Below, in pieces: positions 25,902-34,497 of a DNA stretch of 64,000 bases. The stretch is from Candidatus Methylophosphatis roskildensis (lineage in GTDB: Bacteria; Pseudomonadota; Gammaproteobacteria; Burkholderiales; Rhodocyclaceae), in contig JADJEV010000005.1 in the NCBI GenBank assembly GCA_016708905.1, forward strand, positions 877,586 to 941,585. The letters run 5' to 3'. The first letter of the stretch is position 1. Each line of letters starts with the position of its first letter. The notes under the pieces were generated by a model. That model searched no databases, was not told where the DNA came from, and saw nothing but the letters and a program-made list of their open reading frames with translations. The translations under genes and the position numbers were made by a program.

Positions 25902-26579
25902 TTGTCCTCGGCAAATGCGATCGTGCTGCTTTCCGGCGGCCTGGATTCCGCGACCGTGCTGGCCATCGCACGCGATCGTGGCCATGCCTGCCACGCGCTG
26001 TCGTTCGACTACGGCCAGCGCCACCGCGCCGAGCTAGATGCGGCACGGCAGGTCGCCACGGCTCTGGGTGCGCTGGCACACCGGGTGATGCGGATCGATC
26101 TGGCGCAGTTCGGCGGCTCGGCCCTGACCGACCCGACGCTGGCGGTCCCGACACAGGGCATCGAACCCGGCATTCCCGTCACCTACGTACCGGCGCGCAA
26201 CACGGTCATGCTGTCGCTGGCATTAGCCTTGGCCGAGGTGCTCGGCGCATGCGACATCTTCATCGGTGTCAATGCGGTCGATTACTCGGGTTATCCGGAT
26301 TGCCGGCCAGCCTACATCGAGGCCTTCGCGGCAATGGCGAATCTGGCGACCAAGGCCGCCGTCGAGGGCGCCAGGATGAGGATTCATGCGCCACTGATCG
26401 ATCTCACAAAGTCGCAGATCATCCGCACCGGCGTCGCGCTCGGCGTCGATTTCTCGCTGACCGTGTCCTGCTATCAGGCCGACTCGAGCGGCCGCGCATG
26501 CGGGCTATGCGATGCGTGCCGGCTGCGGCGCGCCGGCTTCGCCGACGCCGGCATCGACGATCCGACACGCTATGCGTGA
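25902..26579 (+). CDS. queC: 7-cyano-7-deazaguanine synthase QueC
   Basis: This 225-residue ATP-dependent enzyme converts carboxy-deazaguanine to preQ0. It has the PP-loop LLSGGLDSATVLAIA near residue 10, the family stretch FDYGQRHRAELDAA, and a zinc site SCYQADSSGRACGLCDACRL near residue 190. It starts at TTG (25902) with GGAG eight bases upstream; no nearer ATG fits. It follows queE, so both lie in one pathway operon that adjoins the Tol-Pal genes. Confidence 0.95.
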   Translation: MSSANAIVLLSGGLDSATVLAIARDRGHACHALSFDYGQRHRAELDAARQVATALGALAHRVMRIDLAQFGGSALTDPTLAVPTQGIEPGIPVTYVPARNTVMLSLALALAEVLGACDIFIGVNAVDYSGYPDCRPAYIEAFAAMANLATKAAVEGARMRIHAPLIDLTKSQIIRTGVALGVDFSLTVSCYQADSSGRACGLCDACRLRRAGFADAGIDDPTRYA

Positions 26580-26606
26580 ATCGCGCGGCTTCCGACCTAG
26601 CCACCC

Positions 26607-27734
26607 ATGAGCGAGACCTCGATCGCCACGCCAAGCTCCATCGCCTGGCTCGGTTTCGCGCTCGGCGCGCTGTTCGGCGCGGTGGGAAATCGCACGAACT
26701 TCTGCACCCTGGGCGCCGTGGCGGACATCGTCGCCATGGGCGACTGGAACCGCATGCGGATGTGGCTGCTGGCGATCGCGGTAGCAATCCTCGGCAGCCA
26801 GGCGCTCCAGTACACCGGCATCGTCGACCTGAGCAAGTCGATCTACACGGCATCCCGGCTGAAGTGGCTGTCGTCGATCGCCGGCGGCATGGCCTTCGGT
26901 ATCGGCATGGCGCTGGCCTCGGGCTGCGGCAGCAAGACGCTGATCCGCATCGGCGGTGGCAACCTGAAGTCGCTGGTGGTATTCGCCTTCATGGCGATCT
27001 CCGCCTACATGACCCTGCGCGGGCTGTTCGCGCTATGGCGGGTCGAGCTGCTCGATGCGCGAGCGATCGCGCTGCCGACCCAACAGGATCTGCCCTCGCT
27101 GCTGACGATTACCGGCGCCCTCGCACGACCGCAGGCAATACTCCTCTGCTCACTGGTCGCGGGCGGCATCCTGGCAGGGTTCGCGCTCGCGCCGCGGGAT
27201 TTCCGGCGCTTCGACAACCTGCTCGGCGGTATCGTCGTCGGACTGGTCGTGGCCGGCGGCTGGTATGTGACCGGCCATCTCGGCTACATCGCCGAACACC
27301 CGGAAACCCTGCAGGAAGCCTTCGTCGGCACCAACAGCGGCCGGGCCGAATCGCTGACCTTTGTCGCGCCTTTCGCCTACACGCTCGAACTGCTGATGTT
27401 CTGGAGCGACGCCAGCAAGTCCGTCAGCTTCGGCATTGCCGCAGCGCTGGGCGTGGTGGCAGGCTCGTCGGCCTGGGCGATCGCCAGCGGCAGCTTTCGC
27501 CTCGAATCCTTTCGCGATCCCGCGGACATGCTGCGCCATATCGCAGGCGGGATACTGATGGGGTTCGGCGGCGTCACGGCACTCGGCTGCACGATCGGCC
27601 AGGGGATCAGCGGCATGTCGACACTGGCGCTCGGCTCCATGCTCACGCTGGCCGCGATCATCGCCGGCTGCTTCATCGCACTCAAGCTGGAACTGTGGCT
27701 CGCCATGGGCCACGGTAAATTTGTTCTCAAGTAA
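26607..27734 (+). CDS. YeeE/YedE-family sulfur transporter with altered C-terminus
   Basis: This 375-residue polytopic protein belongs to the YeeE/YedE (TsuA-like) family that imports sulfur compounds such as thiosulfate. Conserved cysteines appear in GNRTNFCTLGA near residue 33, ALASGCGSKTLIRIGGG near residue 110 and GGVTALGCTIGQGISGM near residue 330. The reading frame enters an ISAs1-type element at 27711: the last residues HGKFVLK are IS-encoded. Joining the two copies of the 10-bp duplication restores ...LAMGDQN with a TGA at 29643. The change affects only the extreme C-terminus, so function may survive. Confidence 0.88.
   Translation: MSETSIATPSSIAWLGFALGALFGAVGNRTNFCTLGAVADIVAMGDWNRMRMWLLAIAVAILGSQALQYTGIVDLSKSIYTASRLKWLSSIAGGMAFGIGMALASGCGSKTLIRIGGGNLKSLVVFAFMAISAYMTLRGLFALWRVELLDARAIALPTQQDLPSLLTITGALARPQAILLCSLVAGGILAGFALAPRDFRRFDNLLGGIVVGLVVAGGWYVTGHLGYIAEHPETLQEAFVGTNSGRAESLTFVAPFAYTLELLMFWSDASKSVSFGIAAALGVVAGSSAWAIASGSFRLESFRDPADMLRHIAGGILMGFGGVTALGCTIGQGISGMSTLALGSMLTLAAIIAGCFIALKLELWLAMGHGKFVLK
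27701..27710 (+). repeat. Left 10-bp target site duplication of the ISAs1-type element
   Basis: CGCCATGGGC here is repeated exactly at 29624-29633, flanking the insertion. Ten bases is within the 8-10 bp range known for the ISAs1 family. Confidence 0.85.
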
Positions 27735-29623
27735 CCCGTGGTCTGGAAGCTGAGTTATTGGTCATGCGCAAGTAGTCGAAGACGAGGCGGGTATTGAAGC
27801 AAAGTTTGCGCATCATCTCGGCGATAGACTCGGTGCTCTGAAAGGACTTGAGGATGCCGACGGCGAAGCGACGCAGGCGGGTGATGTTTTCCGGGCCGTG
27901 GCCGGTACGGATGCGAGAGCGATCCTCGTCGTAGTTCCAGTCGATGATGTAATGGGTGCTCTCGATGGTCCAGTGGCCGCGATTGATCGCCAAGACCTCT
28001 TGCGCCGAGGCCTCGTGCGGCGACTGGCTCGTGATGCCCAGCGCGATCTCACGCGATGACTCGCCGGTTTTCTTCTTGATTGATTCGCGCTCGATCATGA
28101 ACACCTGGCCGACGTGAGGGAAATCGAGGTAGGCATTGAGCGCCGTACTGCACCAGATGCGTCGGGTCTCGATGCGGCCATGGTCAGGCGGGGTCACGTC
28201 GACGAAGTCAGGATCGCCCCGCTTTTCAAACAGCAAGGCGATTTCGCGTTCGAGACCGGGCTGGTTGCCTTTGACGGTAAAGCTATAGTGGGCCTTGCGC
28301 CCGATCAGATACGCTGCCAGTGTGCGCTGGGTCAGCAGCGCATCGGCCGTGACCACCTTGCCGGCGAGCGCGCAGCCATCGAGCACAGGGGATGGCCATG
28401 CCGATCTCGTTGGTACGCTTTTGCTCATCGCTGCCGGCTACGGGCAATGTCCCGACTTTTTTGGGTGTGGCAGGTGTTCGACTCATGGCCGATCACGCTC
28501 AGGATGTGCGTTTGATAGCCCTGCGCGTCGATCGCGTTCTTCATGACTTTACCATCCATCGCCAGCGCCCGGTCGTCTTTTGCCCACGCCTGGTTCCAGA
28601 CATTGAGCGCGCGATCCAGCGTGTCCGGTTCAATGCGCACCAGGCAATCGCGGATGACGAATTCGCTGGGGACGACATAACGCCCCTTCTCGCGCCGACA
28701 GCCAAAGCGCTCACGTGCCTTTTGCCCCAGGCTTTCGGCCCAGTCATGGGCGGCCTTGTAGCCGCGCATGCCGCACAGGATGGCGCCCGCGGCAATGCCC
28801 AGCACCACGGGCAGGCGGTGGCGGCGCCCTTGCCGGCGGCGCGGGTCGGTGACGGTGGTGAAGCACAGCGGCAGCGCGCGCATCTGCTCAGCGCTCAGCA
28901 TCAATTTTGGGGCTCCCGTGAGTTGGAGGTGATTGCGCTCAGGATGCGTCAATTGCGCTCGGGCGGCCCGGTGCAAGGCACGCACAAACACGCGCTTGGG
29001 CGCGTCAATCTCGCCGCTGTAGCCTTGCCGCGTGCGCCGGTAGCCTTGAGTGAGCCCCAGTTCCGTCCAGTTGGCCGCGCGATAGACGCCGCCATGAAAT
29101 CGCCGCGGATCGACAAAGGTTTCCAGCAGGAGCAAGGGATGACCAAAGCGCCCCTGCCAGTCGCGTGCGATGCGCCGTTCAGTGAGCGAGAGCACCCGTG
29201 AGCCAATATTCGGCCGGTGCCACTCGGGCAGGATCAGGAAGCGACTGTTGTTGGCGATGAGTTTGAGTCGGTCATACTGCGTGCGAAAGTCCCAGCCGAT
29301 CCATCGATCACGCACGCCGCATTTCAGGGCCGCCGCCGAGACGTTGAGTTGCGCGACCCACTGACCGCGCCAGGTTGCGACATACCAGATCGCCTCGCCG
29401 ATCTTCGCGAGATCTCCCAGATAATGATGCCGCGCCATCTGCTCTCGATAGCGTTGTTCCTCGCTGCGCTCTACCGGCCGTACCTGAAGCTCCGATAGGA
29501 CTTGCGCCATGGGTTTCATCGATTCCATCCCATGGGTTATACCGAGAAATCCCGGGCTTGTCCAGCCTTGCGTGCTAACCCATTGCACTAACAAACTAAT
29601 TCAGATAGCGCCGATCCACCCTG
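27711..29623 (-). mobile_element. ISAs1-type insertion sequence carrying a DUF4338 domain
   Basis: The 1913-base element is bounded by 10-bp direct repeats (CGCCATGGGC). The ends pair imperfectly as CACGGTAAAT at the left and ATCCACCCTG at the right, whose complement is CAGGGTGGAT (7 of 10). Its single gene runs on the minus strand and fills the element, ending 16 bases from the left end. It lies inside the yeeE-like gene. The exact duplication suggests a fairly recent insertion, although the transposase frame now has two shifts. Confidence 0.85.
27727..29528 (-). pseudogene. DUF4338-ISAs1 transposase fusion, frameshifted twice
   Basis: The first 230 or so residues are a DUF4338 (DruA-type) domain: RDRWIGWDFRTQYDRLKLIA, NNSRFLILPEW, LLLLETFVDPRRFHGGVYRA and LGLTQGYRRTRQGYSG. 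They are fused to an ISAs1 DDE transposase (DPRRRQGRRHRLPVVLGIA, LAMDGKVMKNA, VVTADALLTQ, GHWTIESTHYIIDWNYDEDR). Two one-base insertions break the frame near 28452 (in an A6 run of the coding strand) and near 28388, between IGHESNTCHTQK, KVGTLPVAGSDEQKRTNEIG and VLDGCALAGKVV. Start is either 29528 or 29519. The shifts could be real decay or consensus errors. Confidence 0.85.
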
Positions 29624-29633
29624 CGCCATGGGC
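29624..29633 (+). repeat. Right 10-bp target site duplication of the ISAs1-type element
   Basis: Exact copy of CGCCATGGGC at 27701-27710. The bases that follow (GATCAAAATTGA) supply the native end of the interrupted yeeE-like gene. Confidence 0.85.
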
Positions 29634-29706
29634 GATCAAAATTGACAGGCAGGCAACCGCTTACTATACTTCGCGCTCTTTTTTGCGGGACGCGGCCTCA
29701 ATCTGC

Positions 29707-29782
29707 GGGTCGTTAGCTCAGTTGGTAGAGCAGCGGACTTTTAATCCGTTGGTCGCGTGTTCGAGTCACGCACGACCCACCA
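29707..29782 (+). tRNA. tRNA-Lys (anticodon TTT)
   Basis: A 76-base cloverleaf with acceptor arms GGGTCGT/ACGACCC, D-arm TAGCTCAGTTGGTAGAGCA, anticodon loop CTTTTAA (anticodon TTT) and T-loop GTTCGAGTC, ending in encoded CCA. A second, nearly identical lysine tRNA follows 45 bases later. Confidence 0.97.
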
Positions 29783-29827
29783 GAGTCCGCGCCCGAATCA
29801 ATGTCCCGCAGCCAGAATCCGAACGCC

Positions 29828-29903
29828 GGGTTGTTAGCTCAGTTGGTAGAGCAGCGGACTCTTAATCCGTAGGTCGACAGTTCGAATCTGTCACAACCCA
29901 CCA
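29828..29903 (+). tRNA. tRNA-Lys (anticodon CTT)
   Basis: A 76-base cloverleaf with acceptor arms GGGTTGT/ACAACCC, anticodon loop CTCTTAA (anticodon CTT) and encoded CCA. An integrase fragment begins ten bases downstream in the opposite direction, so the 3' end of this gene is the likely attachment site of an old integrative element. Confidence 0.97.
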
Positions 29904-29912
29904 GGAAAAGGG

Positions 29913-30206
29913 TCAGGCATCCGCTTGGCCCTTCTTTCCACGATGTGCCGTATTTGTGCCGCCGAGCAAACCAGCAACCTTCTCTGAGTGCTCAATCAAT
30001 TGGGCTGGCGCCAAGTGCGCATAGCGCCTCACCATTGATTCCGACTCCCAACCGCCCAATTCCTGCAGGACATTGAGCGGTGTTCCGGCCTGTGCCACCC
30101 AACTCGCCCACGTGTGCCGAAGACCGTGCCACTTGACCTCCGCGATTTTGGCGATCAATTCCCTATCGATCTCCGTCAGCTGCCTGCCGCGCAGGTATGG
30201 CGACAT
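29913..30206 (-). pseudogene. Tyrosine integrase, C-terminal fragment
   Basis: This 97-codon frame keeps only the end of a tyrosine recombinase: KWHGLRHTWASWVAQAGTP (the H-x-x-R motif) and LGGWESESMVRRYAHLAP (catalytic Tyr region). The catalytic core's first Arg and the N-terminal binding domains are missing. An in-frame TAG stands just upstream, where an IS3-type fragment joins. Its position beside tRNA-Lys marks the end of a former genomic island. Confidence 0.85.
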
Positions 30207-30212
30207 CTCCAG

Positions 30213-30314
30213 CTAGCGCGCCACAGCCGGCACGCTGCGACCACCTTCCATCACCTGCTTGACCGCCGTCGGCCGAAATTCGGGCGTGTTTTTCCGATCC
30301 GATCCACTATCCAT
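30213..30314 (-). pseudogene. IS3-family orfA N-terminal fragment
   Basis: A 33-codon frame reads MDSGSDRKNTPEFRP and TAVKQVMEGGRSVPAVAR before a TAG. This is the typical start of an IS3 OrfA helix-turn-helix protein, cut off within the recognition helix. It abuts the truncated integrase, and the fusion shows successive insertions and deletions. The 254 bases up to 30568 hold no recognisable gene. Confidence 0.6.
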
Positions 30315-30568
30315 TTCCTACCTCCGCAAGGTCAAACTACCATGCCTCGTGCCGTCCGTCTTTCGGGGACCCGATCATCGATTCCGCTCTATCGTGGCGT
30401 CTCAGCCGGTTCGCCGAAATTGTCTCCGCTTCGAGGACACCGGCTCACGCCAGCAGTTTGTCGACAATCCGATACCGGCGACGCCGGAACACGGTCAAGC
30501 CTTTTTCGCCTCCATTGTGCTGCGCACTGAGCCGCTGTGGCATCCAAGTGGTGGTCGGAGCGTCCCGG

Positions 30569-31873
30569 CTATCTGAGGCTCAAGCGGCCGATCGAACTAC
30601 ACACGGCCAAGTCAGCGCCGAACCGCTGCAGGATGGCCACTGTGTATTCGCCGGGGCGCAGCCGGCCGGGATCGACGGTGATGCGAAAACCCGCGCGCGC
30701 ATATGCCGGATGCCCGAGCGCCCTTGCGACATCGGGCCGATCGGTGTTGCGCGGCATGTCGATCAGCAGACCGGGACCGCCACCCCGGTGGTAGAAGCGG
30801 ATCCAGGCGTTTTCCGGGATATACGGCTGGTCGGGGGAACGGTGACGCTGCGGGACGGCAGCCCAGCCGGCGATGTGCAAGGGTTGCGACACCGCGGTGT
30901 CGATGGTTTGTTCGCCCACGGCACGTCCATTGATTTGCTCGACGGAGCAGGCATCACGCTGTTCGAGGATCTGCTGTTGCGGCAATGCCGGCGGGGCTGG
31001 CGCGGGAAGCCGCGTACCTGGCGGCGCCAAGGGCTTGAGGTTGCCGTGGCGCAAGTCAGGTGCGGTGGCGCTGCCGCTGAGCGCTGCCGCCGGAGGCGCG
31101 GGCGAGGCGGCCGTCGGGCGTAACGCCGTGAGCGACGACGATGGCGTGGCTGGCGCTGCGAGTCGGGCAGCGGGCGGTGGCGGGGGTGCACGAGGGGCGA
31201 CGCTATCTGCGTCGGCATTTGCATTGTCGGCCGCCGGCCGATCCTGCCGCGGTCGTGGTGCCGTTGGCACCGATGGTTCATCGAGTGGCGCTGACGTAGA
31301 AGGCGCTTCGGCGGCAGGGGCGGTGGCCGCGGCCGCAGCGCGCGCATCGGCTTGTCGTGGATCGTTCCGCGCCGCGGCCAAGTCGCGGTCAATCGTGGCC
31401 AGGAACCGCTGAAACGGCACCCCGAAGCCGGCGCTGCTGCGCGCCTGCAGGAACTTCCCGGAGCCTTTCGCGACACCGTCGACGTAGTCGAGTGTCGACA
31501 GGCTGGTCCAGTATTTCGCGCTGTCCTCGAACATGTTGAAGGATTCGCGCCGCCATTTGCCGGTACGCAGCCCTGAACGGGCGACGCCGGTAAGGAAAAA
31601 GGCGAAGCGGCGTTGGCGCCCGTTTTCAAGCACCACACCCTGATGGCGCAGAATTCCCGGCCCGTCAATGTAGCCGCCAACGCAACCGCCTTCCCAGGTG
31701 ACAGATCCCTGCGCGGCGATTTCCTTCTGGCGCCTGACCGATTCCAAGGAGCCGCGCAGCCTGCAGCCGCCGGATTCGGAGAACTCCTGCAGCGGTTGGG
31801 CGCGCCCGGCGACGACCTGCGTCGGCGCGGCCAGCGCAAGGGCAAGAAGGAGGAGGGCGAGTAGTGGTTTCAT
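30569..31873 (-). CDS. Unknown secreted protein with MORN-like start and Pro/Ala linker
   Basis: This 434-residue protein has a signal peptide (LLALLLLALALAAPTQVVAG). An N-terminal domain contains GSVTWEGGCVGGYIDGPGIL, reminiscent of a MORN-type repeat, to about residue 165. A long Ala/Pro/Ser-rich linker spans about 170-300. A C-terminal domain of about 120 residues (HIAGWAAVPQRHRSPDQPYI, YARAGFRITVDPGRLRPGEY) looks like a beta-sandwich. I recognise no family. It is divergent from the GAF-HlyD gene with a 0.7-kb gap. Periplasmic or cell-surface location is likely. Confidence 0.6.
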   Translation of the reverse strand: MKPLLALLLLALALAAPTQVVAGRAQPLQEFSESGGCRLRGSLESVRRQKEIAAQGSVTWEGGCVGGYIDGPGILRHQGVVLENGRQRRFAFFLTGVARSGLRTGKWRRESFNMFEDSAKYWTSLSTLDYVDGVAKGSGKFLQARSSAGFGVPFQRFLATIDRDLAAARNDPRQADARAAAAATAPAAEAPSTSAPLDEPSVPTAPRPRQDRPAADNANADADSVAPRAPPPPPAARLAAPATPSSSLTALRPTAASPAPPAAALSGSATAPDLRHGNLKPLAPPGTRLPAPAPPALPQQQILEQRDACSVEQINGRAVGEQTIDTAVSQPLHIAGWAAVPQRHRSPDQPYIPENAWIRFYHRGGGPGLLIDMPRNTDRPDVARALGHPAYARAGFRITVDPGRLRPGEYTVAILQRFGADLAVCSSIGRLSLR

Positions 31874-32544
31874 TGGCAGCGGACGGCGCTCGTGCGCGCA
31901 TATCTGTGCGTCGATCTACCAGTCGGGCGCTGGCGGCGCCGGTACCGCGACCAGCGCTGCCTCCGTGTCATCGAGCGATCGACAAATATCCCACGATAGG
32001 AAATCCAGTGGGATCTGCGGAAGCTGCAAGTATCTCTGGCTCCGGCAGACGCGGTCAATGAGGGATTGGGTGCCGAGGGCCCTGAGAAATGGTGTGGCTT
32101 GGAACCCGGACACTACCCTGCTCACTTCCTTCGGGCACCCGGGCGGCGAGACGGCGCATTACGAGCCAAGGGGGCGGGCATCTGCCCTGGCCGCTACCCA
32201 TAGCGCTGATCGAATCAATCGTTCGGCGCCGGTTGGGCCTGTGGGTCGAACTCGCGCGGCGCAGCGCCCCCGGATTCCCCTCAGTAGCAGGCCCCGGGCC
32301 GGCGTTGGGTGCGGAGACGATGATGCGCACCTCGCCGCCGTAGTCACGAAGTCCCTCCAATAACACCACGTCGGCCTCAATCGGGCGGCTGAAAGTGCCG
32401 ATAAAGCCGGGAAGTCTGGAGCGACGTAGTTAGGGCTCCAGCATAAGAGCGGGTTGTTGTCCGAGCCATGACCCCAGTCGAACCTTGATGGCTGTATGGA
32501 ATCCGTGCCCGAAATTTCCCACTTACCTGCCGATCCCAAGTGCC
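31874..32544. other. 0.67-kb gap between divergent genes; no supported gene
   Basis: No frame here has convincing start, length and codon use. A minus-strand stretch at about 32270-32400 reads LPGFIGTFSRPIEADVVLLE and YGGEVRIIVSAPNAGPGP. It has a protein-like look but no start codon, and could be the remnant of a lost gene. The interval is likely to hold promoters for the flanking divergent genes; none could be picked out with confidence. Confidence 0.4.
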
Positions 32545-34005
32545 ATGCTTGAGCCCCTGATAAACAGCGGGCTAGGCGCGCCGTGCCAATTGGACCATAC
32601 CGCCCGGCCCGCCTCGAATGATGGCGATCACGCGCAGGCACTGCGCGACGCTCAGGCGAGAATCGCGCTGTTCGCTGCACTCCTTGAATCCGAAACCCTG
32701 TCGGTTGCCGCACACCGTCTGGCTGCCACTTTGGCGGTCGATGGCGGTTTTGACCGAGTATCAATCGGTCTGTGCGAACGGGGTCGAACCCGGCTGATCG
32801 CCAGTTCGCACCTCGACCTTGGGCAAACGCCGCCCGAACTGGAGCAGTTGCTGTTGGGCGCGATGGACGAAGCACTGGAGCAAGGGCACTCGCTGACCTG
32901 CCCGGCAATCGAGAGCGACACAATCCAGGTTCTGGTCGAACACCAGCTATTGCAGCACCAAGTCAACGCTGCGATTGCCACCGTGCCCCTGGGCCTGAGC
33001 GGTGAGCATTTCGCTGCAGTCTGCGTTGAACGCCGAGGTGGCACACAATTCACATCGAGCGAACTGCTCGGGCTGGAGCAGCGGCTGGTCCTTGCTGCAC
33101 CGGCGTTGCGCTGGATGCACGCCGCCCATCAATCCTGGCACCGTCGTGCGCGGCAGGCGCTATGGCGATACTGGGCCGCACTACGCCGGCCCGAGCGCAA
33201 CAACCGGCGACGAATGCTGATCGGGGCGTTCCTCGTCGCTGCTTTCGTTGCGTTGGTGCCACTCGAAGATCACGTCGGCGGCCGCGCCCGCATCGAAGGT
33301 TTCGAGCAAAGGACGATATCGGCGCCGACTGACAGCTTCATCAAGACCGCCCACGTGCGCCCTGGCGACATAGTCAAGGCCGGCGACCCGCTGGTCGATC
33401 TGCTTGAAGCCGATCTGCACCTCGAACGCGAGCGATGGACCAGCCAGTTGGTGCAGCATGAGAACGCTTACGCCTCGGCGATGGCCCGCTCCGACCGCTT
33501 CGCCGCCGCGACCAGCATAGCGCGTGTTAGCGAAGCGCAGGCGCAGTTGGCGCTGGTCGACGGGCAGCTTGCGCGGGCCCGAATCGCCGCCCCGTTCGAC
33601 GCACAAGTGATCCAGGGTGACCTCAGCCAATCGATCGGCGCTCCTGTCCGTCAAGGCGATACCTTGTTGACGTTGGCAACCATCGACCGCCAACGGGTCG
33701 TTGTTGAGGTTGACGAGGTCGATATCGCGCGTGTGAAGCCAGGGCAAGCGGGGCAGCTTGCGCTGTCGTCGCTCCCCTGGGAACAACACGACCTCGTTGT
33801 CGATCGCATCGCGCCGATTTCCAAGCCGGTCGATGGGCGCAACGTCTTCGAGGTCGTGGCGCGCTTGAGCGCGTCGCAGGCCGATCTGCGCCCCGGCCTG
33901 CTCGGCCGCGCCGAACTCGTGACCGGTCGAGCGCCCGTGCTTTGGGCGTGGACGCGCCACGCGCTACTGCGCTTGCGCGTCTCCCTGTGGAGTTGGCTGG
34001 AGTAG
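32545..34005 (+). CDS. GAF-HlyD fusion: membrane fusion protein with cytosolic sensor domain
   Basis: This roughly 486-residue protein combines a GAF-like domain (about residues 35-195: LAATLAVDGGFDRVSIGLCE, VNAAIATVPLGLSGEHFAAV), one transmembrane span near 222-242 (MLIGAFLVAAFVALVPL) and a HlyD-type periplasmic adaptor. The adaptor shows ISAPTDSFIKTAHVRPGDIV, ARIAAPFDAQVIQGDLSQSI and VVVEVDEVDIARVKPGQAG. A GAF domain on the cytosolic side of an export adaptor is unusual and suggests ligand or signal control. The start could also be the ATG at 32488. It precedes the M50 gene by three bases, so the three-gene set looks like one operon. Confidence 0.8.
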   Translation: MLEPLINSGLGAPCQLDHTARPASNDGDHAQALRDAQARIALFAALLESETLSVAAHRLAATLAVDGGFDRVSIGLCERGRTRLIASSHLDLGQTPPELEQLLLGAMDEALEQGHSLTCPAIESDTIQVLVEHQLLQHQVNAAIATVPLGLSGEHFAAVCVERRGGTQFTSSELLGLEQRLVLAAPALRWMHAAHQSWHRRARQALWRYWAALRRPERNNRRRMLIGAFLVAAFVALVPLEDHVGGRARIEGFEQRTISAPTDSFIKTAHVRPGDIVKAGDPLVDLLEADLHLERERWTSQLVQHENAYASAMARSDRFAAATSIARVSEAQAQLALVDGQLARARIAAPFDAQVIQGDLSQSIGAPVRQGDTLLTLATIDRQRVVVEVDEVDIARVKPGQAGQLALSSLPWEQHDLVVDRIAPISKPVDGRNVFEVVARLSASQADLRPGLLGRAELVTGRAPVLWAWTRHALLRLRVSLWSWLE

Positions 34006-34008
34006 GGC

Positions 34009-34497
34009 GTGACCGCGGTCTACAGCGCCCGCTGGTACCGGGTGGCAAACCTCAAGCCGCGGCTGTCTGCGCAGCTGCAGCTCCGCCGCCAGCGTCTGCG
34101 GGGTGAGACCTGGTACGTCCTGGCCGAGCGTGGCCGTGCCCGCTTTGTGCGGCTCAACGCCGCAGCCTATTCGATGGCCGGGCGCTTCGACGGGTGCCAC
34201 ACCATCCAGCAGTTGTGGGACCACCTGCTCGGCACCGGCAAGGACGCACCAACCCAAGACGAGGTCATCGATCTGCTCGCCCAGTTGCGCGAGGCTGCGC
34301 TGGTCACGTTCGACCGCCCAGCCGACGGCGAGCAGCTAATTCCGCACCTCGAGCGCGTAGCACGACCACGCCAGCGTAACAACCTGCTCGCCTGGCGCAT
34401 CCCGCTGGCCGACCCCTCGGCGCTGCTCGACCGGCTGGCGCCGCTGCGGCGTGTTCTCTTCTCGCCCGCCGCGGCGCTTGTCTGGGGCTGGCGGTAA
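34009..34497 (+). CDS. PqqD-like N-terminal part of the M50/HlyD protein
   Basis: This 162-residue frame (GTG start) has a PqqD-like fold signature: KPRLSAQLQLRRQRLRGETW, YVLAERGRARFVRLNAAAY and TIQQLWDHLLGTGKDAPTQD. It ends at TAA, overlapping the ATG of the M50 frame as TAATG. Related proteins carry this region as the N-terminus of one protein of about 700 residues. Inserting one base in the G4 run near 34485 would join the frames as ...ALVWGLAVMFVLLLA. Either a single-base deletion split the gene or the halves are translated by coupling; I favour the former. Confidence 0.7.
   Translation: MTAVYSARWYRVANLKPRLSAQLQLRRQRLRGETWYVLAERGRARFVRLNAAAYSMAGRFDGCHTIQQLWDHLLGTGKDAPTQDEVIDLLAQLREAALVTFDRPADGEQLIPHLERVARPRQRNNLLAWRIPLADPSALLDRLAPLRRVLFSPAAALVWGWR

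Noticed and set aside
28440..28460. Programmed frameshift at the A6 run in the ISAs1-type transposase
   Set aside because: The frames need a +1 shift, not the -1 expected from an A6G slippery site, and a second shift follows about 60 bases later, so a mutation or consensus error fits better.
32055..32369. Minus-strand frame with LPGFIGTFSRPIEADVVLLE
   Set aside because: Protein-like in part, but without a start codon or ribosome site and with no family match; left as a possible remnant only.
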